Part shown: piece after piece, positions 38,501 through 44,871 of the stretch | Layout of the letters: every line of letters begins with the position of its first letter | Position numbering within the stretch: position 1 is the first letter of the stretch | NCBI GenBank assembly: GCA_012064415.1 | Contig: SSNU01000156.1 | Span: 1 to 64,000 of the forward strand | Reading direction: 5' to 3' | DNA from: Gyrodactylus bullatarudis | Lineage: Eukaryota; Platyhelminthes; Monogenea; Gyrodactylidea; Gyrodactylidae | DNA length: 64,000 nucleotides | Translations under genes and position numbers: made by a program | Notes under the pieces: model-generated | What the model was told of the DNA's origin: nothing | The model's input: the letters and a program-made list of their open reading frames with translations, nothing else | The model's database searches: none

Positions 38501-41500
38501 TGGGAAAATTAATTTGATATTTTTTTTTTCCTTTCAAAAATTCTCCTAGCTTTTCCAGACTATAAACATTATAACCGATGGCTCACTGCTTCAATACTGT
38601 ACCAATATTTATTTATACACTTTTACGCAGACAGATTCAAGGGCAATTTTCTTCTTCTTTTGATCTCAAATTCAACTTAATCATCAAATGGATATTCTCT
38701 TCATGTCTGATCTTTTTCTTTCTTCTTAGCCTTTAGGAATGTCTAAAGATTATTCAAACTAAAATCAAAGCTGAGGTTTAGCTGAGGGCGAAGAGCTTGC
38801 TAAGCAAAGGCTAGTTGATATGAAGGTGAGAATTTACAATTCAATATTTTTTTCTACGTATAGTCAGTAAGGGAATTATATTTTTTGGACCACTGAAATG
38901 AAATGACTTCAAAGCTATTTTTAATTTTGAAAGAAAGACGAATTTCGTCTTTTGATTTCTATTATTTGAAGCGATTTTTGAACGAAAATTTGACCAATTT
39001 TTCAAGGCAAAATTAAAAAAAATCACCACAGGTGTGGGAAATCGAACAATTGAAATCTTCCTCCAATCTAGAATGACTCAAAATTTTAATTTTTATTGAA
39101 AATGACGATTTTTATGGACTTCCTTGGTCAAATTAAATTTTTTTGGCACATTTCCGAATTAAATTGCGTCAAAGATTAAAATTTTAAGTTAGGCGAAATT
39201 AAACTTCCACTTACACTTAAGCATTTTCAAGCATTTTTAAAGTCCTGATAATCTTCCGCCAGATTAAATTTCATAAGATGTAGTATGTGCAAAATTACCT
39301 AAAAATTGCCCATCGATATGATAAATTTAATCTTCAAGTATTTTAATATCATCCCATCAAATTTCGATTCAAAATACCTTTCCATACTTCTGGAATGAGA
39401 TTTAAAAAATCGTGAAAATTTTCAAATTTATAACGTTTTTTATTGTTTTATATTTATAATTTTAACTTAAATACACATTATTTCTTACAAAAAGGTTTTT
39501 GTAGTGTAAATTGCAAATTCTCATCTTCATGTCAACTAGCTTTACTAAAAATGTTGGATGGAAATAACGAGAAATTGGGAAATTTATTAATCAGATAATT
39601 AGAATTAATTTTACCTGCAACTTATGAGGTTGGAGATCATGTGACTAAAAAGGGAAATCAACAAAATTTGATGATCAAGTTATATCTCAGCCCATAACTG
39701 TTATTAGCACTTCAAACACTGTCTTCTTTGCAACCCACAAGACTAACAGGAAAAGGAGACATCAAGTCGGTGTAAGAGTCTGGCTTTGTTTTTTGTCCTC
39801 TATACTTGAGTTCAAACTTAAATTAGACTGAATGAAATTGTATGAATCATCTGAAATTTCGTAAAACGAACAAAATCACGTGATGATTTATTTTTGAAAA
39901 TCATTGCTTGAACTCTCCTTGAGTTGATGCTCTTCAATCAATCAATTTTATGTAGTTTTCCTCCATTCGATAGGAAATTTATTAATCTCCGCAATAATAC
40001 GCAAAGAATTTGGCTCAATCGTTCTTCAAAATCGTCCTTTACCAATTCAAAGAGAGTTTATTTTTTTCGAAAAATTAATTTTTGTTTAAAACGTTTTTTT
40101 GAAAATCTTCTTCTCAGGTTTATAGATAAAAAGTAAGATATCGAGGAATCATACCTCTAGAATTCATATATGCAATCGCCTGAACTCTATCTGCTAAAGC
40201 TTCAAAAATAGCCTGTTTTTGGATCAAAAACTGACCCATTTTTTGATCGATAACTTCTGAACGAAAAATAATTTCATAAACAACTGTAAATTCGTAATCA
40301 GCCTATTCACAAACCATATGATAGACAAAAGATTAAATGCGAGTCATGAAAAAAAATTCGCTGGGACTTTATCAGTTAAATCAAATTCATTTTGTTATTC
40401 TAAAGTAAAATATAATTTAGGAAACTTATTTTTAACCTTTTCTAATGTATTTATTATTCGATCATGACAAAATTGTCATCTGAATATCTAGTTATATTTT
40501 CAAAAATCAATGAAATTGGATTCAAAAATATTGTACTCTAAAGTCATTTTAAAAGTTCCTAGAAGATGATTTTGTTTGTCGCTTCTAAGCAAGGTTTTGA
40601 TGAAGAAATGCTACATGATTTCTGTCAAGTAACTAAATTTGAGTGTTGATCACTCTTCCTTTTAATTAAAACTATATAAGAAATGATTTCATTGTGACCT
40701 CAAGAAATTGTTCTCTCTAAATCAAGAGGTCCTTTTATTCAACACATGTCGATGAGAAAGAAACTTTCTACATACTTGATTCATCGTAATTAAAGTGTCT
40801 CTCATGTAGTGAAAAGAAAGAGTTGAGCTTAGATCATCAGTGAGAATTATTTTGCTTCTGTATTATTATCTTTCAGCCTCTGGGTTGCTATCAGAGCAAT
40901 GTTGGTTGCTCAATACTTGAATAAACAGACAACCTAACAAAGAAGAAATCTTCATTTTTTATATTTTAATAAGAACAGTTTATTCTCTCTACATGAAAGT
41001 GATGAGTAATTTTTTGATAGTTGAAAGTTAAAGATGATAATCTTTCAAGTGCTCATCTTGAAATCTGTGGACTCAAAATGTAACCAAAGACTGGGTTCAT
41101 TTTTCAGAGTTTCCGCTAAAATAATCCTAGTCTATATATATTAATTATCTAATTAGAGATAGATTTCGCAAATTTTCGATTTTTAGCCTGGGTCAGAATC
41201 TGAATGGGCTCTTACAAGAGAATATATGTATAAAACATATGGACCAAAACCTATTTATGGTTGGAATAAAAACAAAATTTTCAATATAGTATTTGTCAAA
41301 TAAGTCTTACGGATCAATTACTTCTATCGAAAACCTTATTCAGAACCACATTTTCACCCAGGGAGAATCAAATTAAACTTAAAAGAATTGAAAAATCTAT
41401 CCCTAATTTACATATATTTCATAAAAAAGAAGTTGAAAATCATTAAAAAGGACATATGCATTCATGAAAGCCTTAAAAGACAGCTTTATTAATTAAAACA

Positions 41501-42519
41501 CTTCAAAAACGTCAATTTAGGAAAAAAAAGTTCCAAAATCATTTAATAAAATTATCAAATTTTTAAAATCATACAGTAAAAAAATGTGTGAAGTTATATC
41601 TATTAAAAATGCTTCTGTCAAATTTTTTTTCTGATAAAGAGACGTTTTTTCTTATAATCAACCATACCAGTAGATTTCAAGTGTGTGTAATCGATATTTC
41701 TTCAAAAAAACTCATCGTGGAGCCATAAAAATTAAGAAAATTTACTCATTTCAATAACTTTCTCGATAATTTCAAGATCCACAGTAACTCGAAAATTAAT
41801 CATGCTCATTTTATCTTAATCCAAGATTTTTACAAAAAAATTTTTCTCAGATGTTTGATCTGGTCTTGATAAGAAAAAATGTAAACAACTTATTGATTCT
41901 TCAATCAGCTCAGGAAGATATTTGATGATAAAACAGTAAGCATGAACCAGATAAAAGACTCACCATCGCTGTTATTTCTAGAAGAACTAGGTGAATAGTC
42001 ATCATGAACTTCAGTAATGCGATCCTTCTTTTGCTCTTTTGTTGTGGCTATGGAACTCTCTTCTGGGGATACTGGGGATGAGGAAGAAATCTTTTCAATG
42101 ATCCCTCCCGGTATTATGAAAACTCTTCTTTGACCCGTTTGAGTTTTCTCTTCAACCGGTTTTATTATGAAATTTAGAATTGAGCCACTCTCAAACTTTG
42201 GCAGAGGACAGTCAAGATTGTGTAGGGGTGATGAATCGATCAGGACCTCTTCCCCTTCTAATAGCTGTCCATGTACACTGCCAGACCATTGCCGGTTTAT
42301 GCGCAGGATTAAAACCTCGATGGTATTCTCTTGAAATAGATAAATAACATTCATAATTGACTCACCTTTTGGGTAGATGGTCAGGACTTGACCTTCAAAA
42401 ATTGCTGTCTCATCTGAGTAGGGTAGACAGTGACCAGTGGATATCTCCAAAGATGAAATCGATGAAAAAAGTATAAAAATTATTGAAAATATCCTTCCAA
42501 GTTTAACGAGTAAATCCAT
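11631..42519 (-). CDS. agrin: agrin (secreted heparan-sulfate proteoglycan core), 25 exons
   Basis: Twenty-five minus-strand exons join in phase to 1785 residues; vertebrate agrin has about 2000. Agrin is an extracellular-matrix proteoglycan that binds laminin and cell-surface receptors. Domain order: signal peptide (1-25), NtA/OB-fold-like domain (about 30-150), Ser-rich linker, eight follistatin/Kazal units (174-871), two laminin-EGF modules (872-977), LamG1 (978-1203), EGF (1204-1252), LamG2 (1253 to about 1500), Cys-containing linker (to 1564) and LamG3 (1565-1785). This is the agrin plan, but no SEA domain is evident. Introns range from 32 nt to 7 kb and host mariner, hAT and palindromic elements. 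Most modules are bounded by phase-1 introns. A signal-peptide-like open frame directly upstream of exon 6 may mark an internal promoter. Exon limits are given in the block entries that follow. Weak donors at exons 6, 7 and 16 are the least certain joins. Confidence 0.88.
12386..14155 (-). mobile_element. decayed hAT transposon in agrin intron, TSD CTAATCAC
   Basis: The terminal inverted repeats start CAGGGCAACC, with exact 8-bp target duplications CTAATCAC at 12378-12385 and 14156-14163. The 1770-bp element reads on the minus strand. Its transposase is broken by stops and frame changes: the zinc finger is at 13547-13771, a central catalytic segment at 13136-13393 ([11 protein letters not shown] ... 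[11 protein letters not shown]) and the C-terminal dimerisation segment at 12499-12777 ([19 protein letters not shown]). It lies immediately beside the intact hAT at 14171. Confidence 0.85.
12499..13771 (-). pseudogene. broken hAT transposase
   Basis: Three in-order fragments of one transposase are recognisable. A CxxC...HxxxxxH finger ([12 protein letters not shown] ... [10 protein letters not shown]) is followed by the Asp-containing [11 protein letters not shown] and LLLLTDAAT motifs, and then the hAT C-terminal signature [13 protein letters not shown]. Stops separate the fragments. The layout parallels the intact protein at 14495-15853 in the opposite orientation. Confidence 0.75.
14171..15963 (+). 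mobile_element. intact hAT transposon, TSD CTGATCAG
   Basis: The ends are TAGGGCGGAAAAT and, inverted, TAGGGCGGCAAAT. The flanking 8-bp duplication CTGATCAG (14163-14170 and 15964-15971) is exact and is itself a palindrome. Copies of a TTGCGAT motif recur just inside both ends, as expected for transposase-binding sub-terminal repeats. The element has one open reading frame with all catalytic motifs. Its insertion point abuts the target duplication of the older hAT at 12386-14155, sharing base 14163. Confidence 0.92.
14495..15853 (+). CDS. hAT transposase with N-terminal BED-like zinc finger
   Basis: The ORF is uninterrupted, 452 residues. Residues 28-54 form a finger with C30, C33, H48 and H54. 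The RNase-H-like core shows IFIQVDESK (Asp144), [11 protein letters not shown] (Asp208), the h[10 protein letters not shown] Cys-His motif (232-239) and TRWGTW (about 284-289). Near 415 is [18 protein letters not shown], holding the catalytic Glu and the dimerisation motif. Nothing essential looks missing, so the protein may be active. It is shorter than classical hAT enzymes (about 600), as is usual for this CGGBP1-like group. The start is the first Met, preceded by AT-rich leader sequence. Confidence 0.88.
   Translation: MPVPRQVVKLLSEYGSTFKIDKVQIGFVKCTICPATFKGTKLEYILKHVKTNKHVDAMSRSAKQEAISFEKTKDVNKIIAKGFLSAGIPLRKLDNPGIKQMFEELGVKVCSSVTARSHLDEFYDLEKDSFREYVHEKKIFIQVDESKVNQKSICAILIGILEKPENTLVCDIIEVKEKLTYEFIVKSVKKVLESYRIEKDNFLLLLSDAASYMMKAKRYLKMEYPKLFHVTCFAHLLHNCSMLVKESMENVDKLIGSVKAATIKNKSRRDLFSDMKRPPTPIPTRWGTWIEAVEYYCENLPAVRKIFSEENEDGIIMKNVKKCLANDQLTRDLSMIQRCYMPLVQSIKEMENRKTSLKKGIEIIQNLDFKEDPLKIAQYLKSRLNENDATKIFQMEDENISPMEYNLLLSCNPTSADVERCFSKLKHFYDKNKTFKEENLEKYFILYANKTD
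16775..17152. mobile_element. 378-bp MITE with exact 11-bp target duplication
   Basis: The inverted ends start TAGGCTAGG and are followed on both sides by TGAAATTTT. The direct repeat TTATTGGTCAT is exact at 16764-16774 and 17153-17163. Internal inverted similarity continues (GTCATTCTCCATTATGTCAT in one arm, its near complement in the other). There is no coding capacity. The duplication length suggests a Mutator-type origin. A related end fragment lies near 3980-4010. It sits in agrin intron 23. Confidence 0.75.
17568..22419 (-). CDS. agrin: agrin exons 18-22: LamG2 and cysteine linker
   Basis: Exons are 22291-22419, 21945-22231, 21845-21889, 19262-19381 and 17568-17921. The module opens [19 protein letters not shown], continues [32 protein letters not shown] and SRIYFGSFP, and closes [18 protein letters not shown] across the exon 21-22 junction. 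Exon 20 is only 45 nt, fixed by consensus GT/AG on both sides. The rest of exon 22 is an acidic, six-cysteine stretch ([10 protein letters not shown] ... CKCSTP) in the place where vertebrate agrin has its last EGF, and looks like a degenerate or novel linker. The introns carry a hAT derivative, a piggyBac-like end and an unclassified transposon remnant. Confidence 0.78.
18268..18362 (+). repeat. second copy of hammerhead-linked repeat, without ribozyme
   Basis: The segment is homologous to 27116-27208 in the same orientation. The upstream ribozyme portion is missing. The copy is cut at its 3' end by the hAT element whose target duplication is 18355-18362. Confidence 0.6.
18363..19128 (+). 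mobile_element. hAT-derived element carrying a BED/CGGBP1-like finger, TSD GTAATAAC
   Basis: The inverted ends begin TAGGGCCTCAA on both sides. Exact 8-bp duplications GTAATAAC lie at 18355-18362 and 19129-19136. The 766-bp element keeps only the start of a transposase (18812-19030). Sub-terminal AAGTCTTAAAA/TTAGGTC motifs recur at both ends. It inserted into a copy of the repeat found downstream of the hammerhead motif at 27 kb, and lies in an agrin intron. Confidence 0.85.
18812..19030 (+). pseudogene. truncated hAT transposase: N-terminal CGGBP1-like zinc finger only
   Basis: The ORF starts [20 protein letters not shown] and encodes [12 protein letters not shown] ... [12 protein letters not shown], a C2-x-H2 finger of the BED/CGGBP1 type found at the start of one hAT group. 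The coding sequence then runs into AT-rich DNA and stops; the catalytic domain is absent. The decayed element at 12386-14155 has a related N-terminus, [20 protein letters not shown]. Confidence 0.65.
19567..19800. mobile_element. piggyBac-like terminal repeats (remnant)
   Basis: Two inverted copies of a palindrome-bearing end (TGGGGTCAATCTGACCCCA at 19576-19594 and GGGGTCAGATTGACCCC at 19765-19781) enclose about 170 bp. The right one continues AATATCCGTATGAGGGTTAA, giving a CCCTC-type end followed by TTAA as in piggyBac elements. The left end has no clear TTAA border and seems eroded. Confidence 0.5.
20623..21402 (+). pseudogene. remnant of an unclassified transposon-type protein
   Basis: Overlapping frame-shifted ORFs (20623-21111, 21072-21287, 21196-21402) read in series. 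The order is a Pro/Gln-rich N-terminal part, [31 protein letters not shown], then [11 protein letters not shown] with [20 protein letters not shown]. The last two segments resemble a multicopy, transposase-like family widespread in invertebrate genomes (DG-x-N ... LExxLxRxLxxxxCLxHxxE) that I cannot name. The frames show at least two breaks. It is antisense to agrin within an intron. Confidence 0.5.
22501..22647 (-). CDS. agrin: agrin exon 17: EGF module
   Basis: This single phase-1 exon encodes [20 protein letters not shown] then [15 protein letters not shown], a complete six-cysteine EGF repeat. In agrin such a module separates LamG1 from LamG2. The join to exon 16 uses donor A|GTTAGT at 22706 and a 59-nt intron. 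The alternative donor one codon earlier would create a stop. Confidence 0.85.
22707..26157 (-). CDS. agrin: agrin exons 14-16: LamG1
   Basis: Exons are 25905-26157, 24528-24767 and 22707-22891 (phases 1-2-2-1). Strand-like segments include [26 protein letters not shown] and [12 protein letters not shown]. The module ends with [13 protein letters not shown], the characteristic LamG cysteine motif. The segment before it ([21 protein letters not shown]) follows the laminin-EGF pair directly. I do not recognise a SEA domain in it, although a divergent one cannot be excluded. A 480-bp palindrome (24823-25303) and a fragment of fold-back family A lie in the intervening intron. Confidence 0.75.
24823..25303. 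repeat. large palindrome (fold-back element) in agrin intron 14
   Basis: Arms of about 200 bp (24823-25020 and 25105-25303) are close reverse complements around an 85-bp spacer. Each arm contains GGTGTAAGAGTCTGACGAG followed by ATCCGGCGAAAT. Related single-arm pieces occur at 47168-47215 and 39767-39785. No ORF of note is present; the reading frames seen are mirror images of each other in the two arms. Confidence 0.85.
25720..25880. repeat. fold-back family A fragment
   Basis: The fragment contains the family's TTGAAGATTTTCTGGAATAC, ATATGGTCATTTTTCAAATT and TTTGGCGCCAAAATCCCATT blocks in order. It lies directly downstream of agrin exon 14. Confidence 0.65.
26224..27841 (-). CDS. agrin: agrin exons 12-13: laminin-type EGF modules
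   Basis: Exons are 27665-27841 and 26224-26364, both starting and ending in phase 1. Exon 12 encodes [19 protein letters not shown] followed by [20 protein letters not shown]. Exon 13 encodes [20 protein letters not shown] followed by [18 protein letters not shown]. The eight-cysteine spacing and the GxxGxxC.xC loop are those of laminin-EGF repeats, which agrins carry as a pair between the Kazal array and the LamG region. Confidence 0.85.
26447..26620. repeat. fold-back family A fragment upstream of agrin exon 13
   Basis: The fragment shows the family order TCATAAAGAATTCAAATATG, then TTAAAGATTTTTCCTGC, ending in a TTTGAACTTTGAGCTGAAAG block. It lies just 5' of agrin exon 13. Confidence 0.55.
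26660..27030. repeat. fold-back family B fragment
   Basis: The segment carries the family B blocks ACTCAATATATTTCTCCGGA, AACGGAATGAGCTAATAAG and TTTGATGATTCGAAGC, and ends beside the hammerhead motif at 27039. It has no coding content. Confidence 0.6.
27039..27081 (+). ncRNA. hammerhead ribozyme (type I, minimal stem III)
   Basis: All core elements occur in order. Stem I 5' strand is GGTGTA (27039-27044), then the conserved CTGACGA (27045-27051). Stem II is GTCC/GGAC (27052-27055 and 27062-27065) with loop TAAAAA, then GAAA (27066-27069). CGCGTC gives a very short stem III and the GUC cleavage triplet (27073-27075). TACATC (27076-27081) then pairs with GGTGTA. Core position 7 is C, a variable position. 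A stem III this short is known from repeat-borne hammerheads such as the newt satellite ribozyme, which cleave well as dimers. A TTCGAATCC just upstream resembles a pol III B box. Confidence 0.78.
27116..27208 (+). repeat. hammerhead-linked dispersed repeat
   Basis: This 93-bp segment 35 bp after the ribozyme matches 18268-18362 closely. Shared blocks are ATGGAATTGACA, TTGCTTRTCCGA, AGTGT, ATCAAGTTAGA and TTCATATGGA, ending in ATAGTAAT. It is probably the body or tail of the ribozyme-bearing element. Confidence 0.6.
27926..34944 (-). CDS. agrin: agrin exons 3-11: eight follistatin/Kazal modules
   Basis: Exons are 34642-34944, 33531-33758, 32259-32480, 31632-32033, 31378-31599, 29547-29819, 29118-29212, 28215-28329 and 27926-28159. 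Each unit shows a follistatin-type NPC-x-C-x(4-6)-C lead-in and a Kazal core such as [20 protein letters not shown] (exon 7) or [21 protein letters not shown] split over exon 8. Kazal modules resemble serine-protease inhibitors and mediate growth-factor or matrix binding in agrin. One unit is split between exons 9 and 10. Exon 6 ends with an extra follistatin lead-in ([14 protein letters not shown]) that lacks its Kazal half. The exon 6-7 intron is only 32 nt with a weak GTTTGT donor, and exon 7 ends at a GTCAGT donor. Confidence 0.88.
30140..30600. repeat. fold-back family B element, palindromic
   Basis: The arms begin near AAACTCAATATTTTTCTTCGG and close with ATATTGAGTCTTTTTGCAAA and TTTTCATCTCCATGTCAACTAG. 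They enclose a diverged centre (CATCGATCTCGAAGACTTGA). It lies in agrin intron 7, directly followed by a full family A copy. Confidence 0.65.
30664..31282. repeat. fold-back family A element (full palindrome)
   Basis: It starts TTGATTTGAAGTTGGGAATC and ends with its complement near 31255-31282. The second arm retains TTTGGCGACAAATTG and AGTGGGCAGCGTGAGTAGGA. The first arm is shorter, lacking the central GGCGCC block. It lies in agrin intron 7. Confidence 0.75.
32882..33415 (+). mobile_element. truncated mariner transposon in agrin intron 4
   Basis: The segment holds only the C-terminal half of a mariner transposase. The N-terminal DNA-binding part and the first catalytic Asp are missing. I could not identify matching terminal inverted repeats or TA borders, so the extent is that of the coding remnant. 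Confidence 0.6.
32904..33413 (+). pseudogene. mariner transposase, C-terminal half
   Basis: The 169-residue frame includes [15 protein letters not shown] (second catalytic Asp), [16 protein letters not shown] (third Asp of the DD34D triad) and [18 protein letters not shown], all diagnostic of mariner. A full enzyme has about 345 residues. The expected GDEKW-type first catalytic segment lies upstream of the surviving frame and is absent. It is antisense to agrin. Confidence 0.85.
35462..36133. mobile_element. piggyBac-type MITE flanked by TTAA
   Basis: The inverted ends start CCCTTTCGATACCA exactly on both sides, bordered by TTAA at 35458-35461 and 36134-36137, the piggyBac target duplication. 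A GAGGTCATATATGACCTC palindrome lies next to the right end. The 672 bp have no coding capacity. A degenerate second copy runs from about 37107 to 37960. It lies in agrin intron 2. Confidence 0.75.
37107..37960. repeat. degenerate piggyBac-type MITE copy with nested fold-back repeat
   Basis: It begins TTTCCGATACCATGGCTGAACG, homologous to the intact MITE at 35462. It repeats that element's ATTTACAAGGACGAAATT and CAATGAGACGATTTATTTG segments and has the matching ATAATCATGAAAAGATG near its right end. The interior is interrupted by a family B palindrome at about 37468-37785. Confidence 0.55.
37468..37785. repeat. fold-back family B element
   Basis: The centre is a strong inverted repeat: ATTAGGCCAATTTTTGGGTT against AACCCAAAAATTGGCCTAAT. 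The right end shows TCATTTTCATGTCAATTAGG, the family B terminus. It has no coding content. Confidence 0.65.
38813..39550. repeat. fold-back family B-like element
   Basis: The left end is AGTTGATATGAAGGTGAGAA and the right end CATCTTCATGTCAACTAGCT, mutually inverted over about 30 bp, with diverged AT-rich arms between. It lies in agrin intron 2. Confidence 0.55.
40141..40262. repeat. repeat family C (three or more dispersed copies)
   Basis: The unit GAGGAATCATACC, then TAGAATTCAAATAT, then CGCCTGAACYCTATCTG recurs at 43082-43150 and, more diverged, at 62287-62345. Shorter relics lie near 4840 and 41664. All copies run in the same direction. The family is unclassified, with no coding content. 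Confidence 0.55.
41964..42519 (-). CDS. agrin: agrin exons 1-2: signal peptide and NtA-like domain
   Basis: Exons are 42366-42519 and 41964-42329. The protein starts [15 protein letters not shown], a clear hydrophobic signal peptide. It continues with a beta-rich module ([14 protein letters not shown] ... [10 protein letters not shown] ... EEVLIDSS ... NLDCPLP ... [10 protein letters not shown]) whose pattern resembles the TIMP/OB-fold NtA domain that binds laminin in vertebrate agrin. A Ser/Pro/acidic linker with candidate Ser-Gly-type attachment context follows. The 36-nt intron (42330-42365) has a length divisible by three and no stop, so its retention would merely add 12 residues. Skipping it restores the NtA-like strand spacing. 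The NtA assignment rests on pattern only. Confidence 0.7.
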
Positions 42520-43204
42520 GACGTTGGTTTTCTGTTTAGATCAAATTTTGAGCATTTCAATTAATAATTAATGGGAGGAATTTTTTTAATTTAAACTTTC
42601 GAAAAGAGTTAAAAGTTGTACTCTTTATCAAGTAAATGTATTTGATTATGTTTGAATAAGGTTTAGAATATCTTACAAATAATATTTATTCTAATCTATT
42701 CCTGAAAAAGTTTATCAGAAGCAAATTGAAATTAAGAACTATCTTGATGCAATCCTATTGGTTCATACTAATACTTCTTGATAACATACAAGATAGACAG
42801 AGAATACAAGAGATTTTTTTTTCTCTATTTAATAATTACTCAATCATTACCAGAAATATATATTGTGGTTAAAAATTCTCTTGTTTATTAGATTTATCAT
42901 ACATGTATGTTATTTATTACATGCACACTTAAAATAAACATGAAATTTATCGTGAATACAAACTTCATAATATCAAGATTTCTTTTGAAAGTTTATATAT
43001 CGAGATTATACTCATGTCAAATAAAGGATATTGTATGACTAAAGATTTCCATATAGATTAAAATTGAAATAACTATATTAACGAGGAATCATACCTGTAG
43101 AATTCAAATATACAAACGCCTGAACCCTATCTGGTAAACCTTCAAAGATAATTGCGTTAAAACAACTATAGATTAGATATAGGGGTATTTGCAAAACTAG
43201 TATG

Positions 43205-43412
43205 TCCAATGGGCGTTTATTCAGAATTAGTATGTTTTTAAATTGAAAAATCAGATCTAGTATGTCGTTTTCCGCAAGTACGTGTAAGAAAAATTTCAGA
43301 TTTAGTATGTGCTTGAGTTTTTTTTCAAATTTAGTATGTTTTTGCTCACAATTAGTATGGATTACTAGATTTTATTCATAAATAATCTGTTTTGTTTTCA
43401 AACTTAGTATGT
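43205..43412. repeat. left terminal inverted repeat of MULE with iterated TAGTATG
   Basis: TAGTATG occurs here at intervals of roughly 25-35 bp (for example GAATTAGTATGTTTTT, GATCTAGTATGTCG, ACTTAGTATGTTTT). It also occurs in the outer 25 bp of the element. The mirror set CATACTA lies at 44655-44862. Regular spacing suggests transposase-binding sites. Confidence 0.75.
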
Positions 43413-43498
43413 TTTATTTTTCTCCTGTGATCTGACTTCAACAGCGATTTAAGAAAATAACTTTTAGTCTATGTTCAAGAATTTATTTAAATTCATCC

Positions 43499-44310
43499 TT
43501 AAATTTTTTCTTCTTGACCTCGAATTCTCTTCTTCAGAGAGGGTCTTCCCCTCTTTCTATTCTCAGAATATTCTTTCAAATTAGATGATGCTATATAATC
43601 AAGATCACAAGCAAAAATATTCTTCGAGTACATTAATTCAAGTGACTCTTTTTTGAAGGCTTTGTTCACATAAGATTTTATATCAGCATTTTCTGTGAAG
43701 ACTACTGCTAATAAATGTAGACACGGGTACCCAGAATATCGCATTTCGCCACATGAGCAGCACAAATTTTCAAGTTGAACTACTCCTAGGAGGTCGGAAT
43801 TTGGAGAGTCCCTTACATTATAGACTTTGAGGTTTGTAACTTTAGAAACTTCTAATTTCCTTCCTGGAATCAAGATAGGACAGATTGTCTTCAGATTTAA
43901 CTTCTATTATTGCTCTTCTCATGGTACTGTAAGAAGTTGTTGCTCCATGCTCGACTTTTATCAAGTTCAAACCATCAATAGGTGTTAATTTATCAAAGTC
44001 TACAAAATGGTTTTTAACCATTTATGTCACCTTTGATCGTTTTATATTCGTAGAAATCTAAACATGAATGAAAATGAATCCTTACTTGATCGCATGTATG
44101 CACATGGAACTTGGAAACATAATAGAAATTATCCTTTCTTCTGTTGAATTGTATGATGAAATCATAGGAATTTGGACATGTAACAGCATAAGCCAGGGAG
44201 TTATTTTGCTTGACTCGAAATTCTTTCATCAGATTTTGATGATAAGTCGATACCTTTTCTTTGATTTCTTGGATAGTATCGAAGCGAGTGTTTAGAGTAA
44301 AGGTATTCAT
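43499..44310 (-). pseudogene. MULE transposase, catalytic core deleted
   Basis: The 5' part (44014-44310) encodes a MULE-type N-terminal region (KQNNSLAYAVTCPNSYDFII) and is followed, after a frame break, by VEHGATTSYSTMRRAIIEVK. The 3' part (43499-43873) encodes a SWIM zinc finger, CCSCGEMRYSGYPCLHLLAV, and a basic tail RKRGRPSLKKRIRG. Only about 140 bp separate them, so the DDE catalytic domain has been removed by internal deletion. Confidence 0.75.
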
Positions 44311-44654
44311 GATAAGAACTCAGAAATAACTTTCGATTAAAATGGTGGAAAATCTGAAGAATATATCGTAATAAGAAAGAATTTAAGCTATTTCATTGGT
44401 TTGAGGCCCCTATAATGATGGGTCTGTGTGAACTTTCTTCATAAAGATTGACAATTGATGCTCATTGATGTAGAGAAGAACATGTTTTACAACTACATGC
44501 ACATCATGTTAAATTAAAGTAAAATAGCAAAAGTATTCCTCATTTTATCTAAGAAAATAAACTAAAATCTTGTAATTATTATTAAACAAACAATTTTCAA
44601 AGCAATAATTATTCATTTGATAACTTTATCAATTAAAGGTTTCCTTAATAATGA

Positions 44655-44862
44655 AACATACTAAGTTTGAAAACAAAACAGATTATTTATGAATAAAATC
44701 TAGTAATCCATACTAATTGTGAGCAAGAACATACTAAATTTGAAAAAAAAACTCAAGCACATACTAAATCTGAAATTTTTCTCACACGTACTTGCGGAAA
44801 ACGACATACTAGATCTGATTTTTCAATTTAAAAACATACTAATTCTGAATAAACGCCCATTA
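44655..44862. repeat. right terminal inverted repeat of MULE
   Basis: This is a near-perfect reverse complement of 43205-43412, with the CATACTA motif repeated. It ends GAATAAACGCCCATT, after which the nested family B palindrome begins. The outermost part of the repeat reappears beyond that insertion at 45613-45629. Confidence 0.8.
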
Positions 44863-44871
44863 TCTCAATAT

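Larger units (their letters stand above)
34945..41963. other. 7-kb agrin intron 2, no exon recognised
   Basis: Beyond the piggyBac-type MITEs and two family B elements listed separately, this intron holds repeat family C at 40141-40262. I searched the minus strand for further Kazal-type cysteine patterns and saw none. The short open frames on either strand have no recognisable content. The flanking exons join in phase (phase 1) without anything between. Confidence 0.5.

Noticed and set aside
42055..42120. Agrin exon 2 as the end of a separate secreted protein ending near 41905
   Set aside because: The frame does continue to a stop, but a consensus donor at 41963 joins it in phase 1 to the first Kazal exon, and NtA followed by Kazal modules is the agrin order.
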